Shown here piece after piece: positions 17,878-25,788 of a stretch of DNA of 64,000 bases; within the stretch, counting starts at the first letter, position 1, and every line of letters begins with the position of its first letter. The position numbers and the translations under genes were made by a program. The stretch comes from JABGQS01 sp963674545 (GTDB lineage: Bacteria > Bacillota > Clostridia > Christensenellales > SZUA-584), in the NCBI GenBank assembly GCA_963674545.2, contig CAXXFB010000001.1, forward strand, positions 2,232,001 to 2,296,000, written 5' to 3'. The notes under the pieces were generated by a model. The model searched no databases and had not been told where the DNA came from. It was given only the letters and a program-made list of their open reading frames with translations.

Positions 17878-18258
17878 GTGAAGGATAATAATAAAAAAGG
17901 AAGTGCCAAGATTAAAGTTGTTTCTTCAAGGCTGATCGATAAAAAAGCACTTCATAGAAGTTTGAATGACCCAGAGAGGGTTAATGCAACAATTATTTGG
18001 GATGGCTTTAGGAAAGATAAACCTATTAGCGAGGGAACTCATTATGGGCCACAAATCCAATTTTCAGGAGAGGATGTTTTTAGTGATGATACAGTTTGGA
18101 GTTCAGATATAATAGTCGGCAAAACGGAAGATGAAGGCAATTGTAAGATACTAATAAAGTATCTGGCAGAGGGTGCCCCAAAGGAAAATTTAAAAAGCGG
18201 AAATAAATTTAAATTATTTGAGGGGCCGAGATATGTAGCAAAGGGTGTTATTTTATAA
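17878..18258 (+). CDS. Hypothetical protein, 126 residues
   Basis: Not recognised with confidence. A beta-rich soluble protein; the stretch ATIIWDGFRKDKPISEGTHY and the end FKLFEGPRYVAKGVIL loosely resemble the third barrel domain of elongation factor Tu, a resemblance seen by eye only. GTG start after TAAGGAGGATAA. AT-rich accessory gene beside an RHS remnant. Confidence 0.65.
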   Translation: MKDNNKKGSAKIKVVSSRLIDKKALHRSLNDPERVNATIIWDGFRKDKPISEGTHYGPQIQFSGEDVFSDDTVWSSDIIVGKTEDEGNCKILIKYLAEGAPKENLKSGNKFKLFEGPRYVAKGVIL

Positions 18259-18343
18259 AAAAAATACATAGTTCTTATTAAAATATTCAGAATAATAGCT
18301 GAGGCAAACTCCGCATAGTGAAATATGTTGTTAACGTTTTCAG

Positions 18344-18510
18344 AGCATTCAATATATTGGTTATCAGTACGACGATGAAACAGGGTACTACTATCTCAAC
18401 TCAAGGATGTATGACCCGATAACCGAAAGATTCCTGCAGGAGGTTATACTGGAGAGCCTAGAAATCCGTAGAACTTGAAATTGTATAAGTTTTGTGAAAA
18501 ACCTGCTTAG
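18344..18510 (+). pseudogene. RHS/YD-repeat core remnant
   Basis: The frame from 18344 reads SIQYIGYQYDDETGYYYLNS, then RMYDPITERFLQE, a clear match to the conserved core that ends RHS repeat domains. After LQE (about 18440) the frame shifts: another frame reads YTGEPRNP, a stop, then NLKLYKFCENPA, matching the usual continuation (DTYTGDPNDPLSLNLYTYC). So a fragment of a large RHS gene survives with a small deletion and a nonsense change. No N-terminal repeats remain. The rest of 18259-18621 holds a weak hairpin and the serS promoter. Confidence 0.75.
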
Positions 18511-18523
18511 CTAAACAACATAT

Positions 18524-18540
18524 GCACTAAGTGCTTTTTT
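18524..18540 (+). terminator. Short terminator-like hairpin before serS
   Basis: GCAC-TAA-GTGC followed by six T. The stem is only four base pairs, so it is weak. Confidence 0.35.
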
Positions 18541-18558
18541 CATGAAAGCTCTTTTTGG

Positions 18559-18587
18559 TTGCTTAGAATCCCAAGTTATGGGATAAT
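18559..18587 (+). promoter_or_regulatory. Promoter of serS
   Basis: TTGCTT (18559-18564), 17-base spacer, GATAAT (18582-18587). No T-box leader fits in the 35 bases before the gene. Confidence 0.55.
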
Positions 18588-18621
18588 AGGTGCAAACAAA
18601 ACGATGCTGGGAGAAACTATA

Positions 18622-19884
18622 ATGCTGGATATCAAGAAAATAAGGAACAACCCCGAAGAAGTGATAGCGGGGCTTAAAAAACGCGGCGTGACCGGCGCTG
18701 TCGAAAAGATGATGGAGATCGACGAAAAGCGCCGTGAACTTATACAGGAGACTGAAAGCCTTAAAGCGAAGAAAAACGAGGTGTCAAAGCAGATACCCGT
18801 AATGAAGCGCGAAGGCAAAGACGTAGGCGGCCTGCTTGAAGATATGAAGAAGGTGTCGGACGACACTAAAGAGATAGATGCAAAGCTTGCGCTGCTGGAT
18901 GACGAGCTCAACAACATGCTTCTTTCTACGCCGAATATACCGCAGGACGACGTTCCTATCGGCGCCAGCGACGAAGACAACGTGGAGCTGCGCAAATGGG
19001 GAGAGCCAAGGAAGTTTGACTTCGAGCCAAAAGCGCACTGGGACATAGGCACGAACCTGGGTGTGCTCGACTTCGAAACGGCAGCGAAAGTTACCGGAGC
19101 AAGGTTCACGTTCTATAAAGGGCTGGGCAGCAGACTGGAGCGTTCACTCATCAGCTTCATGATAGACACGCACACGCTGGAAAGCGGATATGAAGAGGTG
19201 TTCCCGCCGTTCATAGTGAACCGCAATTCCATGCAGGGCACAGGACAGCTTCCAAAGTTTGAAGAGGACGCATTCTCTCTTAATGGGAGCGATTACTTCC
19301 TTGTGCCGACGGCGGAAGTGCCTGTCACGAATATGTATAAAGACAGCATAATGGACGAGCTGCCAAAGCACTACACAGCATACAGCGCTTGTTTTAGGTC
19401 GGAAGCGGGCAGCGCAGGGCGTGACACGAGAGGGCTTATCCGCCAGCACCAGTTCAACAAGGTAGAGCTCGTTAAGTTCTGCAAACCGGAGGACTCCGCA
19501 AAAGAGCATGAAGCCCTGACCGCAGACGCAGAAAAAATATTGCAGAAGCTTGGGTTGCCGTATAGGGTGGTCAACCTGTGCACGGGCGATCTTGGTTTTA
19601 CTTCCACGAAAACATACGACCTTGAAGTGTGGATGCCGAGCTACGGAAGATACGTCGAGATTTCTTCGTGCTCAAATTTCCATGATTTCCAGGCAAGGCG
19701 TGCAGGTATACGTTTCCGCAGTGAGAAGGGCGCTAAGCCGGAGTTTGTTCATACGCTTAACGGCAGCGGCCTTGCAGTGGGCAGGACAACGGCGGCGATC
19801 CTCGAAAACTACCAGAACGCAGACGGCAGCGTAACGGTGCCCGAAGCGCTTAGGGAATATATGAAGGTGGACAGGATAGGGTAG
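18622..19884 (+). CDS. serS: Seryl-tRNA synthetase
   Basis: Class II synthetase charging tRNA-Ser (and tRNA-Sec), 420 residues. The N-terminal coiled-coil arm starts LDIKKIRNNPEEVIAGLKKR; motif 2 is in FRSEAGSAGRDTRGLIRQHQF and motif 3 in NGSGLAVGRTTAAILENYQ. I start at ATG 18622, the family start, preceded by GGGAG; the frame is open to 18559 but that is promoter. The 3' end is duplicated twice downstream. Confidence 0.96.
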   Translation: MLDIKKIRNNPEEVIAGLKKRGVTGAVEKMMEIDEKRRELIQETESLKAKKNEVSKQIPVMKREGKDVGGLLEDMKKVSDDTKEIDAKLALLDDELNNMLLSTPNIPQDDVPIGASDEDNVELRKWGEPRKFDFEPKAHWDIGTNLGVLDFETAAKVTGARFTFYKGLGSRLERSLISFMIDTHTLESGYEEVFPPFIVNRNSMQGTGQLPKFEEDAFSLNGSDYFLVPTAEVPVTNMYKDSIMDELPKHYTAYSACFRSEAGSAGRDTRGLIRQHQFNKVELVKFCKPEDSAKEHEALTADAEKILQKLGLPYRVVNLCTGDLGFTSTKTYDLEVWMPSYGRYVEISSCSNFHDFQARRAGIRFRSEKGAKPEFVHTLNGSGLAVGRTTAAILENYQNADGSVTVPEALREYMKVDRIG

Positions 19885-19891
19885 GATAGTG
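19824..19891 (+). repeat. serS 3'-end repeat, copy 1 (in the gene)
   Basis: Last 20 codons of serS plus the following GGATAGTG. Reference copy for the two partial copies at 20239-20273 and 20751-20819. Confidence 0.8.
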
Positions 19892-19916
19892 GCTTATAAT
19901 AGATTTGTTGAATAAT

Positions 19917-20204
19917 ATGGATATAATAAAGAATAAGATGGAAAAAGTACTGGAAGAATTGGGTTTTGAGAAAACATATATTGGTGATAGTAAGTTTTAC
20001 AAAAACAATAATACAGGACATTATCATGATATTGTTTATGTTAGCGGTTTACAGTCGTATATTATTGAATCTGCAGACAACTATGAGGAGGCAAAGAAAA
20101 GTCGACTTGAGGATAGTGATTTGTATCATATAACCATGGGCGAAGAAGCTATACTTGCCAAGTTTCGAAAGGATTTAATTAAATACTATTTAAAGGGATC
20201 GTGA
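19917..20204 (+). CDS. Hypothetical protein, about 95 residues
   Basis: Not recognised. A small soluble protein beginning MDIIKNKMEKVLEELGFEKT, with mixed helix and strand. I use ATG 19917; TTG 19905 is also in frame. Ribosome site is poor. The gene is AT-rich and lies between the end of serS and a second copy of the serS tail, which marks it as acquired. Confidence 0.6.
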   Translation: MDIIKNKMEKVLEELGFEKTYIGDSKFYKNNNTGHYHDIVYVSGLQSYIIESADNYEEAKKSRLEDSDLYHITMGEEAILAKFRKDLIKYYLKGS

Positions 20205-20238
20205 AATAAGGGTACATTACATTGGGTAATTATAAGGA

Positions 20239-20273
20239 TGAGGGAGTATATAAAGGTAGACAAGATAGGGTAG
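20239..20273 (+). repeat. serS 3'-end repeat, copy 2 (partial)
   Basis: Reads MREYIKVDKIG followed by a stop, matching the serS C-terminus REYMKVDRIG. It lies 10 bases before the next gene start and appears to supply its upstream region. Confidence 0.75.
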
Positions 20274-20282
20274 ATATAATTG

Positions 20283-20729
20283 ATGCAAGTCAAAATCGTA
20301 AAAAGCAATAAAAAGGATTTTCTTGGTTTGCTCATGCTGGCTGATGAGCAGGAATCCATGATAGACGAATATTTGCAGCGGGGCGAGCTTTTCGCCCTGT
20401 ACGACGACGGCGGCCTGAAAAGCGTTTGCGTGGTTACGCAGGAAAGCGGCGATGTCTGCGAACTGAAGAATATAGCCACATATGAAGAATATCAGGGCAA
20501 AGGCTATGCAGGCAAGCTGCTAAACTACATATTTTCACATTATAAGAATATATATAGAACAATGCTTGTGGGAACGGGCGACGTTCCGTGGATAATACAG
20601 TTTTACGAGAAACACGGCTTTAAGACTTCACACAGGATAAAGAACTTTTTCACTGACAACTACGACCACCCCATGTTTGAAGGCGGCGTTCAACTGGTAG
20701 ATATGGTTTATTTGGAGCGAGAACTTTGA
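20283..20729 (+). CDS. GNAT-family N-acetyltransferase
   Basis: 148 residues. The acetyl-CoA-binding motif A is visible at NIATYEEYQGKGYAGKLLNY; the C-terminal half has the typical IQFYEKHGFKTSHRIKNFF. Substrate unknown. ATG 20283 is preferred over TTG 20280. It sits between copies 2 and 3 of the serS tail and has a GC content closer to the core genome than its neighbours. Confidence 0.8.
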   Translation: MQVKIVKSNKKDFLGLLMLADEQESMIDEYLQRGELFALYDDGGLKSVCVVTQESGDVCELKNIATYEEYQGKGYAGKLLNYIFSHYKNIYRTMLVGTGDVPWIIQFYEKHGFKTSHRIKNFFTDNYDHPMFEGGVQLVDMVYLEREL

Positions 20730-20750
20730 GGATAGGAAAAGATTGATTTG

Positions 20751-20819
20751 CGGCAGCGTGACCGTGCTCGAAGGGCTGAGGGAATATATGAAGGTGGATA
20801 GGATAGGGTAGGGATAGTG
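20751..20819 (+). repeat. serS 3'-end repeat, copy 3
   Basis: Encodes GSVTVLEGLREYMKVDRIG and a stop in the serS frame; about 62 of 68 bases match copy 1 with one inserted base. There is no start codon for it, so it is a duplicated gene end, not a gene. The following 180 bases to 20996 are very AT-rich with no gene. Confidence 0.85.
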
Positions 20820-20996
20820 CATATGAGAAGTTGAAGTTAAGCAAATTATTTTATATAAAACAAAAGACTCTATAAAAATTGATTATAATAATATATTACT
20901 ATATTAAATAACAGCTTGATACTATTAAGAAACAGGTTTAGTGAGGGTTTTTAAGTAGTAAGATCAAGAAGAAACGTATTATTTATGGAGTAAATT

Positions 20997-22412
20997 ATGA
21001 ATTTAAATTATAGTGGAAGTGGAATAGTAGTTTATAATAAAAAGGAATACCAATGTGACCTTTATATAAATGAAAACCAAGGTGGAGTTCTAATTAAAAT
21101 TAGTATGAACAAAATCTTTGCAAGCATATTAGAATTACCTTTTAACATTGGATTTTTAAGCGGGGAACTTAATACGGGATATAAGTTCTCATTAGTGAAT
21201 TGCTCTAGAAATAAAATGGAGGATCTTATATCAGAAGGAAAAAGTGTTTATACGTACTTTGCTCAATATCTTTTTAATGGAGTTGGTGGAAAAGACATTA
21301 ATTATGTCAAATTATATAAAGTGGTTTATGAACTGTCGGATATTATTGAGTGGGGGAATATATCAGGGTATGCTGTTGGCGAAAATTATGAGCTTATAAA
21401 AAATGATGATATAGAAAACATTCTATTTGAGAATAAGGAATTTAGCGTAAAATATGTTGTATATGGTAATATGCTGCCTGTTCATTTTACACAGGTTTTA
21501 AAAGAAGAAATAAGACTAAAACAAAATGGTAATATAGAAATTATTTTTAAAAAAAAAGAAGAAGCAATTGAAAAATTTGAAGATATATTTAGAAGAATTA
21601 ACCGATTAATAGAGCTTTCCACATTAAGAAAAATACATTTAACCAAATTAACAGGATGGTCAACAGACATTTATGATGTATATGGAGAAAAAAGATTTGA
21701 TAGAGCAATTGACATCATTAGTTATGACTTAAAGAAAGATGAGGGAACCAAAGGAAATATACAAAGAGTTTGGACATGGATTATGCTTCCAGCGCTAATC
21801 GAAAATGATAGCTTTAAAAAATATTTCGACAAATACGATCTTCTTGAACCTGTTGTTGATTTATATTTAGAAATATTAAAATCAAAGGAAATGTCTACAA
21901 TTAGAATATTTCTAAATGTTGTACAAGCTCTGGAAACATATCATTCACGTTTTATCACCAATAGTATTAAAGAATTTAAAAAAAGAATAAAGTTAGTGAT
22001 TTTAAAAGACCGCCCAGAAAAATTTATAGATGGTGACACAAAATTTATTATGGCGAACTCGTGTAAATTTATTACTCTAGAAAGCAGATTAGCTGATTTA
22101 TTACTAGCAGAATTTGAAATAATATTTGACACTGGAGATATTAAGTTTTTGGACTTCCCAAATGTAATTTCTAAAACAAGAAATTATTATATACACTATG
22201 ATGAAGCAATAAAATCAAACGGAAGAGTATTAAATGAAGAAGAAATATCTATATATAATAGGACTTTATTATATATGCTTGAATATTATATTTTACGAGA
22301 GCTTGGATTTTCAGATACTAAGCAAATTAGAAATATGCTAAATGGAAGATGGGGAAATGCTTCTGAAAAATTGTCTTTATTAAAAGCCTCAAAAGGAATT
22401 GAACAATCATGA
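20997..22412 (+). CDS. ApeA-like HEPN-domain protein, probable phage defence
   Basis: 471 residues, AT-rich (far below the neighbouring core genes). The N-terminal half is beta-rich (begins MNLNYSGSGIVVYNKKEYQC), like the ApeA N-terminal domain; the C-terminal half is helical and holds a HEPN ribonuclease motif R-X4-H at Arg395-His400 (TRNYYIHYDE). HEPN proteins of the ApeA type cause abortive infection by RNA cleavage; this assignment is from architecture and motif, not a search. GGAG precedes the ATG. The stop overlaps the psuG start by four bases although the two genes differ strongly in base composition. Confidence 0.7.
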   Translation: MNLNYSGSGIVVYNKKEYQCDLYINENQGGVLIKISMNKIFASILELPFNIGFLSGELNTGYKFSLVNCSRNKMEDLISEGKSVYTYFAQYLFNGVGGKDINYVKLYKVVYELSDIIEWGNISGYAVGENYELIKNDDIENILFENKEFSVKYVVYGNMLPVHFTQVLKEEIRLKQNGNIEIIFKKKEEAIEKFEDIFRRINRLIELSTLRKIHLTKLTGWSTDIYDVYGEKRFDRAIDIISYDLKKDEGTKGNIQRVWTWIMLPALIENDSFKKYFDKYDLLEPVVDLYLEILKSKEMSTIRIFLNVVQALETYHSRFITNSIKEFKKRIKLVILKDRPEKFIDGDTKFIMANSCKFITLESRLADLLLAEFEIIFDTGDIKFLDFPNVISKTRNYYIHYDEAIKSNGRVLNEEEISIYNRTLLYMLEYYILRELGFSDTKQIRNMLNGRWGNASEKLSLLKASKGIEQS

Positions 22413-23320
22413 AAAACTATCTTGAAATATCGCCGGTAGTACAATCGGCATTAGAAAACAATAAACCGGTGGTGGCGCTGGAGTCTACCATAATCTCGCA
22501 CGGGATGCCGTATCCGAAAAACGTGCAGACCGCGCTGGAGGTCGAGGACGTCGTGCGGCAAAACGGCGCTGTTCCGGCGACTATAGCTGTTATAGGCGGA
22601 AAGCTGAAAGCGGGGCTTAGCCATGACGAGATAGAGTACCTCGGTAAAAAGGGGCTCAGCGTCAGCAAGGCGAGCAGGCGGGATCTTGCGGTGCTGGCGG
22701 CGCGCGGTCAGGACGGCGCTACGACTGTTGCGGCGACTATGATAATAGCGCAGATGGCGGGCATTCGTGTGTTCTGCACGGGCGGCATCGGCGGTGTGCA
22801 CAGGGGCGCGGAGACCAGTATGGACGTTTCGGCAGACCTTGAAGAGCTCTCGCAGACGCAGGTTGCTGTGGTGTGCGCAGGCGCAAAGTCTATACTCGAC
22901 ATAGGGCTGACACTGGAATACCTTGAGACAAAGGGAGTGCCGGTGATAGGCTATGGCGTAAGCGAACTTCCGGCGTTCTATACACGTCAGAGCGGCTTCA
23001 ACGTAGACTACCGCATGGACACACCCGAAGAGATAGCCGCTGTGCTTAAAGCCAAGACGCAGATGGGATTATCCGGCGGTGAGCTTATAGCCAACCCGAT
23101 ACCCAAAGAATATTCCATGGACAAGGCATACATAGATGATAAAATAGACGCAGCAGTGAGCGAAGCAAACGAAAAGGGAATAAAGGGCAAGCAGATAACG
23201 CCGTTTTTGCTGGAGCGGATACAGCAGATAACGAACGGAGACAGCCTCTTTTCCAACATACAGCTGGTTAAAAACAACGCAGCGCTTGCAGCAAAGATAG
23301 CGGCGGCGTATGTAAAATGA
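22409..23320 (+). CDS. psuG: Pseudouridine-5'-phosphate glycosidase
   Basis: Cleaves pseudouridine 5'-phosphate to uracil and ribose 5-phosphate. 303 residues, normal length. Conserved stretches: VVALESTIISHGMPYPKN near the N-terminus, VSKASRRDL, TTVAATM and FCTGGIGGVHRGAE. It overlaps psuK by four bases, and the two form the pseudouridine-salvage pair. Confidence 0.95.
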   Translation: MKNYLEISPVVQSALENNKPVVALESTIISHGMPYPKNVQTALEVEDVVRQNGAVPATIAVIGGKLKAGLSHDEIEYLGKKGLSVSKASRRDLAVLAARGQDGATTVAATMIIAQMAGIRVFCTGGIGGVHRGAETSMDVSADLEELSQTQVAVVCAGAKSILDIGLTLEYLETKGVPVIGYGVSELPAFYTRQSGFNVDYRMDTPEEIAAVLKAKTQMGLSGGELIANPIPKEYSMDKAYIDDKIDAAVSEANEKGIKGKQITPFLLERIQQITNGDSLFSNIQLVKNNAALAAKIAAAYVK

Positions 23321-24159
23321 AAAGAAGCATTGTGATAATCGGCGATGCGCTGATGGACAACCTGATGTTTATAGACAGGCTGCCGGGCGCAGGCGAGGAT
23401 ATAAAAGTAAACAGCTATGAGAAAAACACGGGCGGCAGTGCGGCCAATACGACGGCGGCACTTGCTGCTTTTGATTTGTCGGTCAGCCTTGTGAGCGGTA
23501 TTGGCAGCGACGAAGACGGTAAAACACTCTTGAAGAATCTTGAGTGCAAGGGCGTTGACACGTCGTTCATAAGTCGGCAGGGACAGACAGGCTTCACAAT
23601 AACGCTGGTGGACGCCGACGGCGAGAGGACTATGCTCTCCAGCAGAGGCGCATCCGCAAACGTGCCGGAGCTTACAGACAATCTGTGCAAGAAGATAGAG
23701 CGTGCGGATATGCTATACATCTCCGGCTACTGGATGCAGACTAAAGAGCAGGCGGAGTTTGTTATAAAAGCGGCTCAGCTGTGCGAAGGAGAGATAGCTT
23801 TCGACCCGTGCCCTGTGGTTGCTAATGCAGACAGAGCGCAGCTGAAAGAACTGCTGCAAAACGTGGATATACTCCTGCCCAACGAAGCGGAGCAAAATTA
23901 CTTAAAGCAGCAACAGGACATAAGCGGCATTTCATGCGTTGCTGTCAAGATGGGCAGCAGGGGCGCAAAGCTAGTCCATGAAGGCAGTGAGTATGAGCAG
24001 CCGGCAAAGCAGGTGGAAGCAGTGGACACCACCGGCGCAGGCGACGCTTTCAACGCTGGTTTTCTTGCGGCTGTGCTTCTTGGTGATGAGCCGCAACGGT
24101 GGCTGGCGCAGGGCATAGAGCTGGCAGCGGAAGCTGTAGGCAGGCGAGGGGCTGTGTAA
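23317..24159 (+). CDS. psuK: PfkB-family kinase, probable pseudouridine kinase
   Basis: 280 residues. N-terminal GDALMDNLMFIDRLPGAGED and GGSAANTTAAL are the sugar-binding start of PfkB kinases; the C-terminal DTTGAGDAFNAGFLAAVLL holds the catalytic Asp and anion hole. Overlap with psuG indicates that it phosphorylates pseudouridine for the glycosidase; ribokinase-like activity is the alternative. Confidence 0.87.
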   Translation: MKRSIVIIGDALMDNLMFIDRLPGAGEDIKVNSYEKNTGGSAANTTAALAAFDLSVSLVSGIGSDEDGKTLLKNLECKGVDTSFISRQGQTGFTITLVDADGERTMLSSRGASANVPELTDNLCKKIERADMLYISGYWMQTKEQAEFVIKAAQLCEGEIAFDPCPVVANADRAQLKELLQNVDILLPNEAEQNYLKQQQDISGISCVAVKMGSRGAKLVHEGSEYEQPAKQVEAVDTTGAGDAFNAGFLAAVLLGDEPQRWLAQGIELAAEAVGRRGAV

Positions 24160-24199
24160 AATTACTATAACTCTGAATGGAGACCAAGTAGGAATGAAT

Positions 24200-24490
24200 A
24201 TGAGAAAGTATAAATGCCCGTGTTGCGGATATTATACATTTGAAGAGCCTATTAATAATACATTTAATATTTGCCCAGTTTGCTTTTGGGAAGATGACGG
24301 AGTCCAACTTTTTAAACCTGATTTCAACGGAGGAGCAAATAGTCCTTCGCTAAATGAGGCAAAAAAATACTTTGCGAAATTTGGTGCTTGTGAAAAAAGA
24401 TTTGTTGAAAATGTAAGAAAACCTAAAGAAAATGAGCTAAGTGGAATTGACTGGATTATAAATGGAGATGAGATAGAATTTTATGAGTAG
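24200..24490 (+). CDS. CPCC-family cysteine-rich protein
   Basis: 96 residues. Starts MRKYKCPCCGYYTFEE and has a second knuckle ICPVCFWEDDGVQ, the signature of the CPCC (Cys_rich_CPCC) family; the four cysteines should bind zinc. Function unknown; members are often found in toxin-immunity and accessory clusters. ATG 24200 is favoured because AGTAGGA lies 6 bases before it; ATG 24194 is possible. AT-rich. Confidence 0.8.
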   Translation: MRKYKCPCCGYYTFEEPINNTFNICPVCFWEDDGVQLFKPDFNGGANSPSLNEAKKYFAKFGACEKRFVENVRKPKENELSGIDWIINGDEIEFYE

Positions 24491-24526
24491 AGTTAAAAAT
24501 TTGGATAAAGAAAGGTGTGTCAATTA

Positions 24527-24946
24527 GTGAATGAAGCTATTAGCCACATAACACTTATAGTTAAAGACATAAATAAAACGGCAAATTTATTAAAGCTGAT
24601 ATTCCATGCAGAGGAAGTTTATTCGAGTGGACAAAAGAACTTTTCGTTAAGCCCAGAAAAATACTTTTTAATAAAGAACCAATGGTTTGTTATTATGGAA
24701 GGCGAATCGCTGCAGCAAAGAACTTATGACCACATAGCTTTTAGCGTATCTGAAGAAGAGTTTTCTATGTATGAATCAAGAGTAAAAAAACTTGGCTTAG
24801 AGATAAAACCAGCAAGAAATAGAATAGAAGGTGAAGGCAAATCATTATATTTTTATGATTATGATAATCATTTATTTGAGATTCATAGCGGTTCTTTATC
24901 GGAAAGATTGTATCATTATTCTAAAAAAGAAGGGAAAAACAACTAA
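24527..24946 (+). CDS. fosX: FosX-type fosfomycin resistance hydrolase
   Basis: Mn-dependent epoxide hydrolase opening fosfomycin with water. 139 residues, VOC fold. Near-identical landmarks to Listeria FosX: ISHITLIVKDINKT (metal His), AEEVYSSGQKNFSLS (general-base Glu), RTYDHIAF (second His), GEGKSLYFYDYDNHLFEIHSG (metal Glu). The start is GTG 24527, matching the family N-terminus, with AAAGG 11 bases upstream. AT-rich, likely acquired. Confidence 0.88.
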   Translation: MNEAISHITLIVKDINKTANLLKLIFHAEEVYSSGQKNFSLSPEKYFLIKNQWFVIMEGESLQQRTYDHIAFSVSEEEFSMYESRVKKLGLEIKPARNRIEGEGKSLYFYDYDNHLFEIHSGSLSERLYHYSKKEGKNN

Positions 24947-24956
24947 AATCCATCAA

Positions 24957-24984
24957 AAAAACCGCCTCAGTCGAAGCGGTTTTA
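24957..24984. terminator. Bidirectional terminator between fosX and the ABC operon
   Basis: AAAACCGC / GCGGTTTT hairpin with a 10-base loop; A-run on one side and T-run on the other let it serve both converging units. Confidence 0.8.
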
Positions 24985-24996
24985 TTATACTCGTTT

Positions 24997-25788
24997 TTAG
25001 CTGAATGCCATGGTGTCGCTAAGAGCCCCTGCGCCCGCTTTGTGGAACAGCTCGATAAGTCCTTCTATCGTCTGCGCCTGTTTTTCCTCGCCCTTGACGT
25101 CGAAAAGCACCTGGCCTGTGTGCATCATAGACAGCCTGTCGCCAAAGCCAATAGCATAGTTTAGGTTGTGCGTTACCATCAGCGTGGTTATGTTTCTCTC
25201 TGTCACTATCTTGCGTGTTAGCTCCATTATGTGTGCTGAAGTGCGCGGGTCTAGCGCCGCCGTATGTTCGTCCAGCAGCAAAAGGTCCGGCTTGGTAATG
25301 CTTGCCATAAGAAGCGCAAGCGCCTGGCGCTGTCCGCCCGAAAGCTGTCCTGCCAGCACTCCGGCTTTGTCTTCCAGCCCCATCTCTAATACGGTCAGCT
25401 CGTCCTTGAATTTCTTGATGTCTTTCTTTTTAAGACAAACTTTGAGCCCGTATGGTTTGCCTTTGTTTGCCGCCATCGATAGGTTCTCTGCAACAGTCAT
25501 AGTCGGGCATGTGCCCAGCTTCGGGTCCTGAAAAACCCGTGCGATATATCTGGCACGTTTGTATTCAGCCAGCTTAGTAACGTCTTTGCCGAGTATCTCG
25601 ATCTTGCCGCTGTCGCAGCTGACAGTGCCTGCGACTATGTTAAGAAGCGTGGTTTTGCCGGAGCCGTTGCTGCCGACAACGCTTATGAATTCGCCTTTGT
25701 TGACACTGTAGTCAAAGCCTGTGAAAAGGTCTGTGTGCGTCGGGAGGTTGGCATCGAACGTTTTATATATGTTGGTAAGTTTAAGCAT
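24997..25788 (-). CDS. ABC transporter ATP-binding protein (TrpZ-like)
   Basis: 263 residues. Walker A GSNGSGKTTL, signature LSGGQRQAL, Walker B LLLLDEHTAALDP (His after DE is a feature of this subfamily), switch MVTHN. Last gene of a three-gene minus-strand operon; overlaps the permease by 8 bases. Belongs with the COG2984/COG4120-type importers, members of which carry tryptophan or tyrosine in streptococci; substrate here is unproven. Confidence 0.88.
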   Translation of the reverse strand: MLKLTNIYKTFDANLPTHTDLFTGFDYSVNKGEFISVVGSNGSGKTTLLNIVAGTVSCDSGKIEILGKDVTKLAEYKRARYIARVFQDPKLGTCPTMTVAENLSMAANKGKPYGLKVCLKKKDIKKFKDELTVLEMGLEDKAGVLAGQLSGGQRQALALLMASITKPDLLLLDEHTAALDPRTSAHIMELTRKIVTERNITTLMVTHNLNYAIGFGDRLSMMHTGQVLFDVKGEEKQAQTIEGLIELFHKAGAGALSDTMAFS

